NCBI GenBank assembly: GCA_031257015.1
Contig: JAIRPK010000025.1
Coordinates: forward strand, 1-50,046
DNA from: Tannerellaceae bacterium
GTDB taxonomy: Bacteria > Bacteroidota > Bacteroidia > Bacteroidales > Tannerellaceae
Direction of reading: 5' to 3'
Length of the DNA: 50,046 nucleotides
Shown: one piece after another, positions 17,801 through 26,162 of the stretch
Layout of the letters: the number at the start of each line of letters is the position of its first letter
Position numbering within the stretch: the first letter of the stretch is position 1
Notes under the pieces: generated by a model
What the model saw: the letters and a program-made list of their open reading frames with translations, nothing else
The model's database searches: none
Told to the model about the DNA's origin: nothing
Program-made: the position numbers and the translations under genes

Positions 17801-19199
17801 CGATTATGACATGTGCGACCGCCTCTATTTCGACGAACTCACCTTTGAGCGAGTGATGGACATCCTGGAACTTGAAAATCCTCACGGCGTAATCGTCTCC
17901 ACCGGCGGACAAATCCCCAACAACCTGGCCCTCCGCCTCGATGCTCAAAACGTAAACATCCTCGGCACAACAGCCAAAAGCATAGACAATGCTGAAGACC
18001 GCCACAAATTTTCCGCCATGCTCGACCGCATCAACGTAGATCAGCCCCGCTGGCAAGAACTAAGCAGCATGAGTGAAGTCGAAGCCTTCGTCCGCGAAGT
18101 AGGCTTCCCCGTTCTCGTCCGCCCAAGCTACGTCCTCAGCGGCGCCGCCATGAACGTATGCTCCAATCAGGAAGAACTTGAACGCTTCCTTCTGCTCGCC
18201 GCCAACGTAAGCAAAAAACACCCTGTCGTCGTAAGCCAATTCATCGAAAATGCCAAAGAAGTAGAATTGGATGCCGTCGCCAAAGACGGAGAAATCATCC
18301 TCTACGCCATAAGCGAACACATCGAATTTGCCGGCGTTCACAGCGGCGACGCCACCATCCAGTTTCCTGCCCAAAAACTCTACGTCGAAAGCGTGCGCCG
18401 CATCAAACGCATCAGCCGAAGAATAGCCAAAGAACTCAACATCTCAGGCCCGTTCAACATACAATATCTCGCAAAAGACAACGAAATAAAAGTAATCGAA
18501 TGTAACCTCCGGGCATCTCGCAGCTTCCCCTTCGTAAGCAAAGTACTAAAGATAAACTTCATCGACCTGGCCACCCGCGTCATGCTCAACCTCCCCGTCC
18601 AAAGCGTCGCAAAGAACGAATTTGATCTCGACTACGTCGGCATCAAAGCCTCACAATTCTCCTTCAGCCGACTACAAAAAGCAGATCCCGTGTTAGGCGT
18701 TGACATGGCCTCCACAGGCGAAGTCGGATGTATCGCAACCGACACATCCGAAGCCATCCTCAAAAGCATGCTCTCCGTCGGCTACCGCATCCCCCAGCAA
18801 AACATCCTCCTATCCACCGGAACAGCTAAACAAAAAGCCGACATGCTCGACGCCGCCCGCCTGCTTGCTCAAAAAGGCTTCACCCTCTTCGCCACCGGAG
18901 GCACCCACCGCTTCCTCAAAGAAAACGGAATAAAAAGCCAACACGTTTACTGGCCAAGCGAAACCGGCGAACCACAAGCCCTCCGCCTCCTCCACGAACG
19001 AAACATCGACATGGTAGTAAACATTCCCCGCGACCTCTCCGCCGACGAACTCGACAACGGGTATAAAATACGACGTGCCTCCATCGACCTCAACATTCCC
19101 CTCATCACCAACGCACGCCTCGCCGACGCCTTCATCACAGCCTTCTGCACAATGAACATCAACGACATACAAATAAAGAGCTGGAAAGAATATAACTAA
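14844..19199 (+). CDS. carAB: carbamoyl-phosphate synthase, small and large subunits fused
   Basis: One uninterrupted frame of 1451 residues carries both subunits of the synthetase that makes carbamoyl phosphate for pyrimidine and arginine synthesis. Residues 1 to ~365 are CarA, with the glutaminase nucleophile Cys258 in GICMGNQLL and the FHPEA motif. A linker of about 20 residues leads to CarB from about residue 384 (VRKVLVLGSGALKIGEAGEF). CarB has both ATP-grasp halves, the oligomerisation region and the C-terminal MGS-like allosteric domain (FATGGTHRFLKENGI). CarB is very close to the separate CarB of Bacteroides. CarA and CarB are separate in most bacteria; fusion is the eukaryotic CAD/CPS1 arrangement. 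A TAnnTTTG-like AACGTTTG lies just upstream. Confidence 0.96.
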   Translation: MQQTHRKATLTLDDGTVFEGYSFGAEKNISGEVVFNTAMVGYPESLTDPSYAGQLMALTYPLIGNYGVPSSSIEASGLSTFMESDRIYADAIIISDYSHEYSHWNAVESLGDWLKRENVPGIYGIDTRALTKILRERGVMMGKIVIENLQDTDVPVNMDYEDINYVDRVSTKEIITYGDVPGRKRVVLVDCGVKHNIIRCLLKRNLTVIRVPWDYDFNSLEWDGLFISNGPGDPDTCDAAVQNIRKALSGNKPVCGICMGNQLLGKAGGANIFKLKYGHRSHNQPVRMVGTNKCFITSQNHGYAVDSSTLGDEWEPLFINMNDGTNEGIRHKTKPFFTSQFHPEACSGPTDTEFIFDLFADALHTGKLNLDTFHSKEESVQPGVRKVLVLGSGALKIGEAGEFDYSGSQALKAIKEEGIETILINPNIATVQTSEGIADTVYFLPITPFFVEKVIEKERPDGILLAFGGQTALNCGVALYREGILEKYNVRVLGTPVQAIMDTEDRELFVRKLDEIEIKTIKSEAVNNITDARRAASELGYPVILRAAYALGGLGSGFCDNEEELNALAEKAFSFSPQVLVEKSLKGWKEVEYEVVRDRFDNCITVCNMENFDPLGIHTGESIVIAPSQTLTNSEYHKLRELSIRIIRHIGIVGECNVQYALDPESEDYRVIEVNARLSRSSALASKATGYPLAFVAAKLGLGYGLFDLTNSVTKTTSAFFEPALDYVVCKIPRWDLGKFHGVARELGSSMKSVGEVMAIGRTFEEAIQKGIRMIGQGLHGLVENKELVIPDIDKALNEPTDRRIVAISQAFRSGYSIDRVYSLTKIDKWFLQKLYNIILTAEDLESQSMASLSDNLLRRAKTEGFSDFQIARAIFKEEMIDTEKSSLIIRQERKKRGILPVVKQIDTLAAEYPAMTNYLYLTYSGRENDVHYLGDKQSIIVLGSGAYRIGSSVEFDWCGVQALNTIRKEGWRSVMINYNPETVSTDYDMCDRLYFDELTFERVMDILELENPHGVIVSTGGQIPNNLALRLDAQNVNILGTTAKSIDNAEDRHKFSAMLDRINVDQPRWQELSSMSEVEAFVREVGFPVLVRPSYVLSGAAMNVCSNQEELERFLLLAANVSKKHPVVVSQFIENAKEVELDAVAKDGEIILYAISEHIEFAGVHSGDATIQFPAQKLYVESVRRIKRISRRIAKELNISGPFNIQYLAKDNEIKVIECNLRASRSFPFVSKVLKINFIDLATRVMLNLPVQSVAKNEFDLDYVGIKASQFSFSRLQKADPVLGVDMASTGEVGCIATDTSEAILKSMLSVGYRIPQQNILLSTGTAKQKADMLDAARLLAQKGFTLFATGGTHRFLKENGIKSQHVYWPSETGEPQALRLLHERNIDMVVNIPRDLSADELDNGYKIRRASIDLNIPLITNARLADAFITAFCTMNINDIQIKSWKEYN

Positions 19200-19396
19200 C
19201 CACGCCCCAATCACAAAAACACAATGTTCAGAAGTAAAAACAATACAGATTCGAGAGTGAGTACGCATAAAAGCCGGCCACAGCAAAACTCAACATCCTG
19301 TCATGCCGGAACTAAAAACACCCCCGACAAACACTCGGAAATATATTTCAAAATCAAAAATCCCACCTGAAATTTTTTATATTGAAGCCAAACGAT

Positions 19397-19404
19397 TATC
19401 TTTG
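19397..19404 (+). promoter_or_regulatory. -7 promoter element of the Crp/Fnr gene
   Basis: TATCTTTG predicts a start near 19411, 15 nt before ATG 19426, and so decides that start over the upstream in-frame ATG at 19303. The -33 region is only T-rich. Confidence 0.5.
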
Positions 19405-19425
19405 TTGAAAAGTGCTCATAATAAT

Positions 19426-20028
19426 ATGGAAACTCTAAAAGAAAAATTAATTGTAGCTCAAAAGCTAAGTGAGAAGTATTTGCGAATGACCCATGAGTCA
19501 ATTGAAGCGCTATCTTCTATTTTGATCTGTAAGGAAATAGAAAAAAATCAATTTCTATTGAAAGAAGGCGAAATCTGCGAATATCTGTACTTTGTAGATA
19601 AAGGCATGCTAAGGCAATTCTACTACAAATACGGACGCGACATGACAGAGCATTTTGCGATAGAAAATGAATTATCCTTTAACGTCGAAAGCTATTTGTT
19701 CCAAAAGCCCAGCAAGCTGATGGTTGAAACACTCGAACCAAGCGTCGTCTATTGTATTTCCAACAAAGCCCTGTTCGCGTTAATCAATAAGAACGCCGAA
19801 GTAAACACCATGTACCGCCTGCTGCTGGAATCGCTCTTAATACAGTACCACCAGCGGCTAGATGCACTGCGCCTGGATTTAGCATTGGAGCGCTATATTC
19901 GCTTCCTCAAGGAATCGCCCGAAATTGTACAAAGAGCGCCGTTGCTACACATTGCATCATACTTGCTGATGTCGCCGGAAACACTCAGCCGCGTGCGGAG
20001 CAGTTTTATAAACGTCAAGAACCCCTGA
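19426..20028 (+). CDS. Crp/Fnr-family transcription regulator
   Basis: The 200-residue protein has a cyclic-nucleotide-binding-type beta-roll (about residues 25-115; LLKEGEICEYLYFVDKGMLRQF is the hallmark turn). A dimerisation helix follows, then a C-terminal winged helix with HIASYLLMSPETLSRVR as the recognition region. It resembles the many Bacteroidetes Crp-like regulators that lack the canonical cAMP-binding arginine-serine pocket, so the ligand is unknown. Start chosen at 19426 from the -7 element. It stands alone, downstream of carAB and upstream of two ncRNA candidates. Whether it binds the TGTGA iterons at 10.3 kb is a testable but unsupported idea. Confidence 0.87.
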   Translation: METLKEKLIVAQKLSEKYLRMTHESIEALSSILICKEIEKNQFLLKEGEICEYLYFVDKGMLRQFYYKYGRDMTEHFAIENELSFNVESYLFQKPSKLMVETLEPSVVYCISNKALFALINKNAEVNTMYRLLLESLLIQYHQRLDALRLDLALERYIRFLKESPEIVQRAPLLHIASYLLMSPETLSRVRSSFINVKNP

Positions 20029-20059
20029 CCACGACAAAAAAGCTGCACACACTAAGCAA

Positions 20060-20244
20060 TTTGATAAACACATCAAGCGATATGCCAAAAGAAATTCTGA
20101 TTGCATCAGAGTAATTCGTAAGACTTATTTATGATTAGTTTAATCAAAATCCCAAAACTCTTAACTAAATACACAAGTAGATTAGATTAATTTTTGATTC
20201 TCAACTCGACGGGCGGCTTGCTAAAGTCGCCCGTCGCATTTTAT
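20060..20244 (+). ncRNA. tandem small RNA candidate, copy 1
   Basis: This stretch is repeated with about 285-bp offset (copy 2). Shared elements, in order, are TTTGAT, a dyad TCTGAT-TGC-ATCAGA (20096-20110), GTAAGACTTATTTATGATTAG, and a T/A-rich stretch ending in TTTTTGATTCTCA. The last element is a hairpin CGACGGGCG / CGCCCGTCG (20207-20215 with 20228-20236) followed by ATTTTAT. Compared with copy 2 the stem changes by a paired C-G to G-C swap, which supports selection for RNA structure. A short ORF in this copy is not kept in copy 2, so it is not protein-coding. The 5' end is uncertain. Confidence 0.6.
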
Positions 20245-20344
20245 AGCCCCGCCTCTGTTCTCCGCCCCAGCCAGAATTTGCGTCGCCTACGTCTAACAGC
20301 TCTATAAAATTGACAAAAGACAAAAAGCGCGTTTTTCTTCACAT

Positions 20345-20530
20345 TTTTGATATATCTCAAGCCAACAGTCGAAAAAAATTCTGATATTTGCATCAGAGTA
20401 AAGGTGTAAGACTTATTTATGATTAGTTAAGCATTAACCAAAACTTTTAATTAAATACACAGATGGATTAGGTTAGTTTTTGATTCTCAGATCGAGGGGC
20501 GGCTTGCAAAAGTCGCCCCTCACATTTTAT
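20345..20530 (+). ncRNA. tandem small RNA candidate, copy 2
   Basis: Second copy of the element above. The 5' dyad keeps its stem, TCTGAT / ATCAGA (20380-20385 with 20092+300, i.e. 20392-20397), but has a 6-nt loop instead of 3. The terminal hairpin is CGAGGGGCG / CGCCCCTC (20493-20501 with 20514-20521), followed by ATTTTAT. The conserved loop GCTTGC-AAAGT and the covarying stem suggest a terminator-ended small RNA present in two tandem copies. Confidence 0.6.
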
Positions 20531-20705
20531 GCCTCTCTTCCTTTCGCTACGCCGCCAAACCCTGTGTTTAGCCCATAATCCAAGACCGCTTATCCATGAC
20601 TCCAGCCTTGCAGGAAAAGGTCCTTCGAGAACTGGCCAAACTCGGCAACCGCAGTTGTTCGGCTTGAATCATCCGTCGTATGTTCTCAACAAAAGCCGCG
20701 CAAAA

Positions 20706-23110
20706 ATCAAACAACACTGCCGCATAAATCAAGCAACGCTGTTTGAAAGATCAAGCAGCATTGTTTGAAAGATCAAACAACGTTGTTTGAAAAATTAAGC
20801 AGCGCTGCTTGATAAATTAAGCAACGCTGTTTAAAAAATCATGCAGCCATGTCGGCTAAATCGAGCAAAGGCATCTTGAATAATCAACCGTAGATGTTGA
20901 ATAATCACGCTGCACTGTTGGAGAAGCTAAGCAGAGGTATTTTGAAAAATAAACCACAATCATTGAATAATCATTCAACGTTATTGGAGAAAGCAAGCAA
21001 AGGCAGCTTGAATAATTAACCGAAGTTGTTGAATAATCATTCAGGGTTATCGCTGAAATTTGGAGCGTTGCTCGGCAGATGCGCTCGGCTGGCTCCAAAA
21101 TTTTTTATAATGGGGGTGGCGAAGGACGGCGGCGTTCGTTGAGGTATCCTGGAAGGGTAGATGGTTTTCACGCGACAGCATCTGCGACGGAAGTTCAGCG
21201 CAATGAAGGGAGGGTGGAAGCTTTTACGGAAAATTTTTAGTGATGATTTTGCGGAATAAAGCATGGTAGGCAGTATTATCAAGCAACACCATCTTGAAAA
21301 ATCAACCGTAATTATCGAATAATCATTCAACGATGTTGGAGAAAGAAAGCAGAGGCAGATTGAATAATAAAACGCAATCATTGAATAATCATTCAACGCT
21401 ATTGGAGAAAGAAAGCATAGGCAGCTTGAATAATCAACCGAAGTTGTTGAATAATCATTCAGCGTTATCGCTGAAATTTTGATTGTTGCTCGGCAGATGC
21501 GCTCGGCTGGCTCCAAAATTTTTTATAAAGGGGGTGACGAAGGACGGCGGCGTTCGTTGAGGTATCCTGGAGGGGTAGATGGTTTTCACGCGACAGCATA
21601 CGCAACGGAAGTTCAGCGCAATGAAGGGAGGTTGGAGGCTTTTACGGAAAATTTTTAGTGATTATTTTGCGGAATCAAGCATGGGGAGCAGTATAGTCAA
21701 GCAACACCGTTTTGAAAAAGCAACCGTAATTATCAAATAATCATTCAGCGTTGTTGGAGAAATCTAGCATAGGCAGCTTGAATAATCAACCGAAGTTGTT
21801 GAATAATCATTCAGCGTTATCGCTGAAATTTTGATTGTTGCTCGGCAGATGCGCTCGGCTGGCTCCAAATTTTTTTATAAAGGGGGTGGCGAAGGACGGC
21901 GGCGTTCGTTGAGGTATCCTAGAGGGGTAGATGGTTTTCACGCGACAGCATCTGCGACGGAAGTTCAGCGCAATGAAGGGAGGTTGGAGGCTTTTACGGA
22001 AAATTTTTAGTGATTATTTTGCGGAATCAAGCATGGTAGGCAGTATTATCAAGCAACACCATTTTGAAAAATCAACCGTAATTATCGAATAATCATTCAG
22101 CGTTGTTGGAGAAATCTAGCATAGACATCTTGAAAAATAAAACGCAATCATTGAATAATCATTCAGCTTTGTAGGAGAAATCTAGCATAGACATTTTGAA
22201 AAATAAAACGCAATCATTGAATAATCATTCAGCTTTGTTGGAGAAAGCAAGCAAAGGCATCTTGAATAATCAACCGTAGATGTTGAATAATCACGCTGCA
22301 CTGTTGGAGAAGCGAAGCAGAGATATTTTGAAAAATAAACCACAATTATTGAATAATCATTCAACGATGTTGGAGAAAGAAAGCTGAGGCAGCTTGAATA
22401 ATCAACCGTAGATGTTGAATAATCACGCTGCACTGTTGGAGAAGCTAAGCAGAGGTGTTTTGAAAAAGCAACCGAAGTCGTTGAATAATCATTCAGGGTT
22501 ATCGCTGAAATTTGGAGCGTTGCTCGGCAGATGCGCTCGGCTGGCTCCAAAATTTTTTATAAAGGGGGTGGCGAAGGACGGCAGCGTTCGTTGAGGTATC
22601 CTGGAGGGGTAGATGGTTTTCACGCGACAGCATACGCGACGGAAGTTCAGCGCAATTAAGGGAGGGTGGAGGCTTTTACGGAAAATTTTTAGTGATGATT
22701 TTGCGGAATCAGGCATGGGGGTCAGTATAGTCAAGCAACACTGTTTTGAAAAATCAACCGTAATTATCGAATAATCATTCAGCACTGTTAGAGAAGCTAA
22801 GCAGAGGTATTTTGAAAAATAAACCACAATCATTGAATAATCATTCAACGATGTTGGAGAAAGCAAGCAGAGGTGTCTTGAATAATCTGCCGTAGTTGTT
22901 GAATAATCACGCTGCACTGTTGGAGAAGCTAAGCAGAGGTGTTTTGAAAAAGCAACCGCAATTATTGAGTAATCATTCAGCATTGTTGGAGAAATCGAGC
23001 ATAGGCAGATTGAATAATAAAACGCAATCATTGAATAATCATTCAGCGTTGTTGGAGAAAGGAAGCAGAGGTATCTTGAATAATCTGCCATAGTTGTTGA
23101 ATAATCATTC
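20706..23110. repeat. large array of 21-23-bp units with 66-bp higher-order period
   Basis: The array starts with seven units of exactly 22 bp (20706-20859) around dyads such as AACAACGTTGTT and AGCAGCGCTGCT. It continues as triplets of 21, 22 and 23 bp built on TTGAATAATCA, GTTGGAGAA and AAGCAnAGG words, giving a 66-bp period. Four copies of a different ~255-bp module interrupt it. The array occupies the space between the Crp/Fnr-ncRNA region and the convergent MATE gene. Frames of up to 200 residues on the minus strand follow the repeat and are not credible genes. Confidence 0.88.
21044..22750. repeat. four ~255-bp modules related to the MATE gene 3' end
   Basis: Near-identical modules lie at about 21044-21300, 21461-21715, 21812-22065 and 22495-22750. 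Each begins TTATCGCTGAAATTT, has CTCGGCAGATGCGCTCGGCT, then GATGGTTTTCACGCG, and ends near a GGAATmAAGCATGG word. The same order and spacing (about 83 bp between the two inner words) occurs at 23115-23240, where the second word is the last codons and stop of the MATE gene (KTI-stop on the minus strand). The modules thus look like diverged copies of the MATE 3' end and its downstream flank. In two of the modules the flank can form a TTTGGAGC/GCTCCAAA stem before a T tract. Confidence 0.7.
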
Positions 23111-23224
23111 AGGGTTATCGCTGAAATTTGGATTGTTGCTCGGCAGATGCGCTCGGCTTGTTCCTCTATTTTTTATACTGGGGGTGGCGAAGGTGGGCGG
23201 CGTTTGTTGAGGGTTTATGGGGGG

Positions 23225-24607
23225 TTAGATGGTTTTTCCGCGCCAGTGTCCGTGGCGGAGGTAGAGCGTGCTGAGGAGGAGGAGGAGGCTGAAGTAGAGG
23301 ATTTCGGATGTGAAGCAGATGTGGACGGGGAGCTGGAGGTGCATCCCTATGATATAGATGTAGATGCAGTAAAAGAGGAGTGTGATGAGTTCGATATAGA
23401 GGGCGGGGCGGGTGTTGCCGGTGCCGGATAGGCCGTTGAAGGCGACGGCTCCGGCGGCGCAGAAGAGCATGGCGATGGCGATGACGCGGACGGAGGGGAT
23501 GGCTTGGGCGATGAGTGTGGGGTCGTTGCTGTAAAGGGTGAGGGGGGCGCTGGGGATGAGGGTGAGGATGAGGGTTGTGGCGAGCATGACGAGGAGTGAG
23601 AGTTGGGCGGTGCGTTTGATGATGGGGATGACGAGGGTGGGGCGGCCGGCGCCGATGGCGTTGCTTACGAGTGTGTTTGTTGTTGTTGAGAGGGCGTTGA
23701 CGGGGATGAAGAGGGCGATGTATATGCTTCGGACGATGTTGGCGATTGCGAGTTGGCGTTGGCCGATATGTTCGACGACGATGAAGAAAAAGAAGAATGT
23801 TGCCATGGAGCCGAATTGTTGGAGCATTGTGAAGATGGAGACGCTGAGGATTTGTCGCAGTAGGCGGGGGTTGGGGGTGTTGAGGCGGTTTAGTCCGTAG
23901 CGGTTGGTGTCGATGGTTGCTCGCATGTAGAGGATGTAGAAGATGATTGATGAGGCTTCGGCGATGACGGATGCGAGTGCTGCTCCTTCAAGTCCCATTG
24001 CTGGGAAGCCGGCGTTGCCGAAGATTAGGCAGTAGTCGAGGATGATGTTGATTGTTGCCATGAGTATGGCGTTGATGGTTAGTGCTTTGGTGCGTGTGAT
24101 GGCGACGAAGAATGCGCGAAAGAGTCCGTTGATGAATGAGAAGAGGAATCCGAAGATTCGGATGTTGAGGAAGGCGAGTGTGGCTTGGCGGATGTCTGCG
24201 GATGTCAGCAGTGCGTCGAGTAGTGGGGCGGAGGCGAAGTGCAGGGTGATGGCGAGGGTGATGGCGAGTGCTAGTAGGAAGATTGTTCCTTGCATCATGA
24301 TTGAGCCGATTTTGGTGTAGTTTTTTTCTCCGTTTCTTCTTGCCATCAGGATTTGTGAGCCGACGCTGAAGCCGAATGCGATGGTGTATGCGCATATATA
24401 AAGGAGGCCTCCGAGGGCGGAGGCTCCGAGTTCTATTTCTCCTGCTCTGCCGAGGAAGGCGGTGTCTGTTATGTTGATTGCGTTTTGTGCGAGGAGGCTT
24501 AGCAGGATTGGGTAGCTAATTTTCCATATTTGTTTATTGTTTAGCAAGCCTGTTTGTGGCTGTGTCTGGGAAGACGATTGCTGGTTGGAATGTTTTTGCT
24601 TCTTCAA
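23225..24607 (-). CDS. MATE-family efflux transporter
   Basis: The 460-residue protein has about 12 membrane helices and the two-fold MATE layout. The N-terminal half carries the family signature [24 protein letters not shown] and [16 protein letters not shown]; the second half has [24 protein letters not shown] proteins export cationic drugs or metabolites using a sodium or proton gradient. The ORF's only early ATG is at 24607, inside the 3' end of panD (74-bp overlap), which suggests translational coupling; a start inside the panD stop region cannot be excluded. The C-terminus ends KTI. Its 3' end is the source, or a relative, of four repeat modules to its left. Confidence 0.9.
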   Translation of the reverse strand: MKKQKHSNQQSSSQTQPQTGLLNNKQIWKISYPILLSLLAQNAINITDTAFLGRAGEIELGASALGGLLYICAYTIAFGFSVGSQILMARRNGEKNYTKIGSIMMQGTIFLLALAITLAITLHFASAPLLDALLTSADIRQATLAFLNIRIFGFLFSFINGLFRAFFVAITRTKALTINAILMATINIILDYCLIFGNAGFPAMGLEGAALASVIAEASSIIFYILYMRATIDTNRYGLNRLNTPNPRLLRQILSVSIFTMLQQFGSMATFFFFFIVVEHIGQRQLAIANIVRSIYIALFIPVNALSTTTNTLVSNAIGAGRPTLVIPIIKRTAQLSLLVMLATTLILTLIPSAPLTLYSNDPTLIAQAIPSVRVIAIAMLFCAAGAVAFNGLSGTGNTRPALYIELITLLFYCIYIYIIGMHLQLPVHICFTSEILYFSLLLLLSTLYLRHGHWRGKTI

Positions 24608-24890
24608 AGTTGATGTTTGCGTAGGACATGATGATGATGATGTCTCCTTTTTGGACTTTTCGTGCGGCGGCGCCGTTGAGGCAGATGACTCCTGTTGCTC
24701 GCTGTCCGGCGATGACGTATGTTTCGAGGCGTTCGCCGTTGTTGTTGTTGACGACGGTGACTTTTTCGTATGGTAGGATGTTTGCGGCGTCCATCAAATC
24801 TTGGTCGATGGTGATGCTGCCTATGTAATTGAGGTTGGCGTCTGTGACGGTTACGCGGTGGATCTTTGATTTCAGTATTTCAATGAGCAT
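24534..24890 (-). CDS. panD: aspartate 1-decarboxylase precursor
   Basis: PanD makes beta-alanine from aspartate for pantothenate synthesis. The 118-residue proenzyme has the self-cleavage site Gly24-Ser25 in YIGSITID, whose serine becomes the pyruvoyl group. It also has Lys9, His11 and Arg12 near the N-terminus, [15 protein letters not shown], and [10 protein letters not shown] near the end. Length fits the family. It lies 12 bp downstream of panC, which supplies the ligase of the same branch, and overlaps the start of the MATE gene. Confidence 0.96.
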   Translation of the reverse strand: MLIEILKSKIHRVTVTDANLNYIGSITIDQDLMDAANILPYEKVTVVNNNNGERLETYVIAGQRATGVICLNGAAARKVQKGDIIIIMSYANINFEEAKTFQPAIVFPDTATNRLAKQ

Positions 24891-24902
24891 AATTGGCTGT
24901 GA

Positions 24903-25748
24903 TTATTTATTGTAAATGATATTGTCTATTAGTCTTACGTTTCCGCACCATGCGGCGATGCACCCGACTGCAAAGTTGTTGTCTGCCCATTCGTTCAGTG
25001 GTTGAAGTGTCAGTCCATTGACGATTTCAAAGTATTCAACGTTAATCATGGGTTCTCCGGCAAGGATTTCGAGGACGTAATCTTTTGCTTCTCTGATGGG
25101 TTTGCTGGGGTATAGATGTGCGCTTTCTCTCAGTGCCTGTGCGATTCGAGGTGCGGCGAGGCGTTCCTGTGGCGTTAGGCGTGTGTTGCGGCTGCTCATG
25201 GCGAGTCCGTCATCTTCCCGGATGATTGGGCAGGCAATGATTTCGACGTTGAGGTTTAGTTGCGCGGCCATTGCTTTGATTACGGCGATTTGCTGGAAGT
25301 CTTTTTCGCCGAAGTAAGCTCTTTGGGGATTGACGATTGCAAACAGTTTGCTGACGATTTGTGCCACTCCGTTGAAATGTCCTGGACGGTGTCTGCCCTC
25401 CATCACGTCGGCGACGTCGCCCAGTGCAAAAACTCTCTCGTCCGGCACGGGATACATTTCTTCCTCCGATGGTGCGAAGACGATGTGGCATCCGGCAGTT
25501 GCGAGGAGAGCACAGTCCTTTTCCGGCGTTCTCGGATAGGCGGCGAGGTCTTTTTTGTCATTGAATTGCGTAGGATTGACGAAGATGCTGGCAACGCAGA
25601 TGTCATTGTTTTCCACACAACGTTCGACGAGGCTTAAATGCCCTTTGTGCAGCGCTCCCATTGTTGGGACAAAGCCGATAGAGAAGCCCTTGTCCCGTGC
25701 CGGGGCGAGGGCTGCGTTTAAATCACTTACCGTGTGTATAATCTTCAT
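24903..25748 (-). CDS. panC: pantothenate synthetase
   Basis: PanC joins pantoate and beta-alanine using ATP. The 281-residue protein shows the nucleotidyltransferase motif HKGH in [16 protein letters not shown]. It also has [14 protein letters not shown] sequence ([16 protein letters not shown]), the FGEKDFQQ motif and [13 protein letters not shown]. It is the first gene of the panC-panD-MATE unit. A TAGCTTTG element at 25778-25785 fits its promoter, about 30 bp upstream. Confidence 0.97.
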   Translation of the reverse strand: MKIIHTVSDLNAALAPARDKGFSIGFVPTMGALHKGHLSLVERCVENNDICVASIFVNPTQFNDKKDLAAYPRTPEKDCALLATAGCHIVFAPSEEEMYPVPDERVFALGDVADVMEGRHRPGHFNGVAQIVSKLFAIVNPQRAYFGEKDFQQIAVIKAMAAQLNLNVEIIACPIIREDDGLAMSSRNTRLTPQERLAAPRIAQALRESAHLYPSKPIREAKDYVLEILAGEPMINVEYFEIVNGLTLQPLNEWADNNFAVGCIAAWCGNVRLIDNIIYNK

Positions 25749-25777
25749 TATTATTAATGTTACTGTTTTTTGCGACG

Positions 25778-25785
25778 CAAAGCTA
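25778..25785 (-). promoter_or_regulatory. -7 promoter element of panC
   Basis: TAGCTTTG on the minus strand fits TAnnTTTG and predicts a leader of about 25 nt. No clean -33 TTG is seen. Confidence 0.5.
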
Positions 25786-25862
25786 GTAAAAGAATTGAGA
25801 ATAGCGCGTTTGCCGTGTCCCTTAGCGGTTTAGGCATATACCGGTGCAAGGTTTCTGGCAGT

Positions 25863-25907
25863 AGAAAGAAAAGGGGACGAACACTTTTCCGATGTGTCCG
25901 TCCCCCT
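25863..25907 (-). terminator. intrinsic terminator after tRNA-Glu
   Basis: On the minus strand GGGGACGGACAC (25894-25905) pairs with GTGTTCGTCCCC (25873-25884, one mismatch), followed by TTTTCTTTC. It lies about 40 bp downstream of the tRNA. Confidence 0.85.
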
Positions 25908-25945
25908 TGCTCTAACAATTTACATTTCATGCATCAATTATTCGT

Positions 25946-26020
25946 TGGTAGCCCATAGGGGAATCGAACCCCTCTTTCAAGAATGAGAATCTTGCGTCCT
26001 AACCGATAGACGAATAGGCC
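25946..26020 (-). tRNA. tRNA-Glu (anticodon CTC)
   Basis: The minus strand folds as a complete tRNA. The acceptor stem is GGCCTAT with ATGGGCT, with a G1-U72 wobble at the end. The anticodon stem is CAAGA/TCTTG with loop TTCTCAT, so the anticodon is CTC, reading GAG. The T arm is AGGGG-TTCGATT-CCCCT. The 3' CCA is encoded (25946-25948). It has its own promoter and terminator. Confidence 0.93.
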
Positions 26021-26034
26021 ATCGTTTTCGGATG

Positions 26035-26065
26035 CAAATATATATGTATTTTTCAATTTGGCAAA
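26035..26065 (-). promoter_or_regulatory. tRNA-Glu promoter
   Basis: On the minus strand TTTG (26062-26065), a 19-bp spacer and TATATTTG (26035-26042) match the Bacteroidetes consensus exactly. The predicted start is about 8 nt before the mature tRNA. Confidence 0.85.
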
Positions 26066-26099
26066 GAACCGCTCGCTCAACCGCTTCTATTGAAAAGGG

Positions 26100-26126
26100 A
26101 GGCGCGGAGAATTGCTCCCCACGCCT
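26100..26126 (-). terminator. probable terminator after fucI
   Basis: On the minus strand AGGCGTGGGGAG pairs with a CTCCGCGCCT arm with small bulges, followed by CCCTTTTC. It lies between the fucI stop and the tRNA-Glu promoter. Confidence 0.6.
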
Positions 26127-26162
26127 TTCATAACGGTCATTATGTCCCTGTAAGATTGCTCC

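Noticed and set aside
20596..20667. 23-codon plus-strand frame starting MTPALQEKVLRELAKLG
   Set aside because: Coding-like residues but too short, no promoter, and no conservation evidence; possibly a remnant.
22182..23091. Minus-strand frames of 122-200 residues with NDYSTTSVDYS-like repeats
   Set aside because: They track the 66-bp repeat and the MATE-derived modules and have no independent domain.
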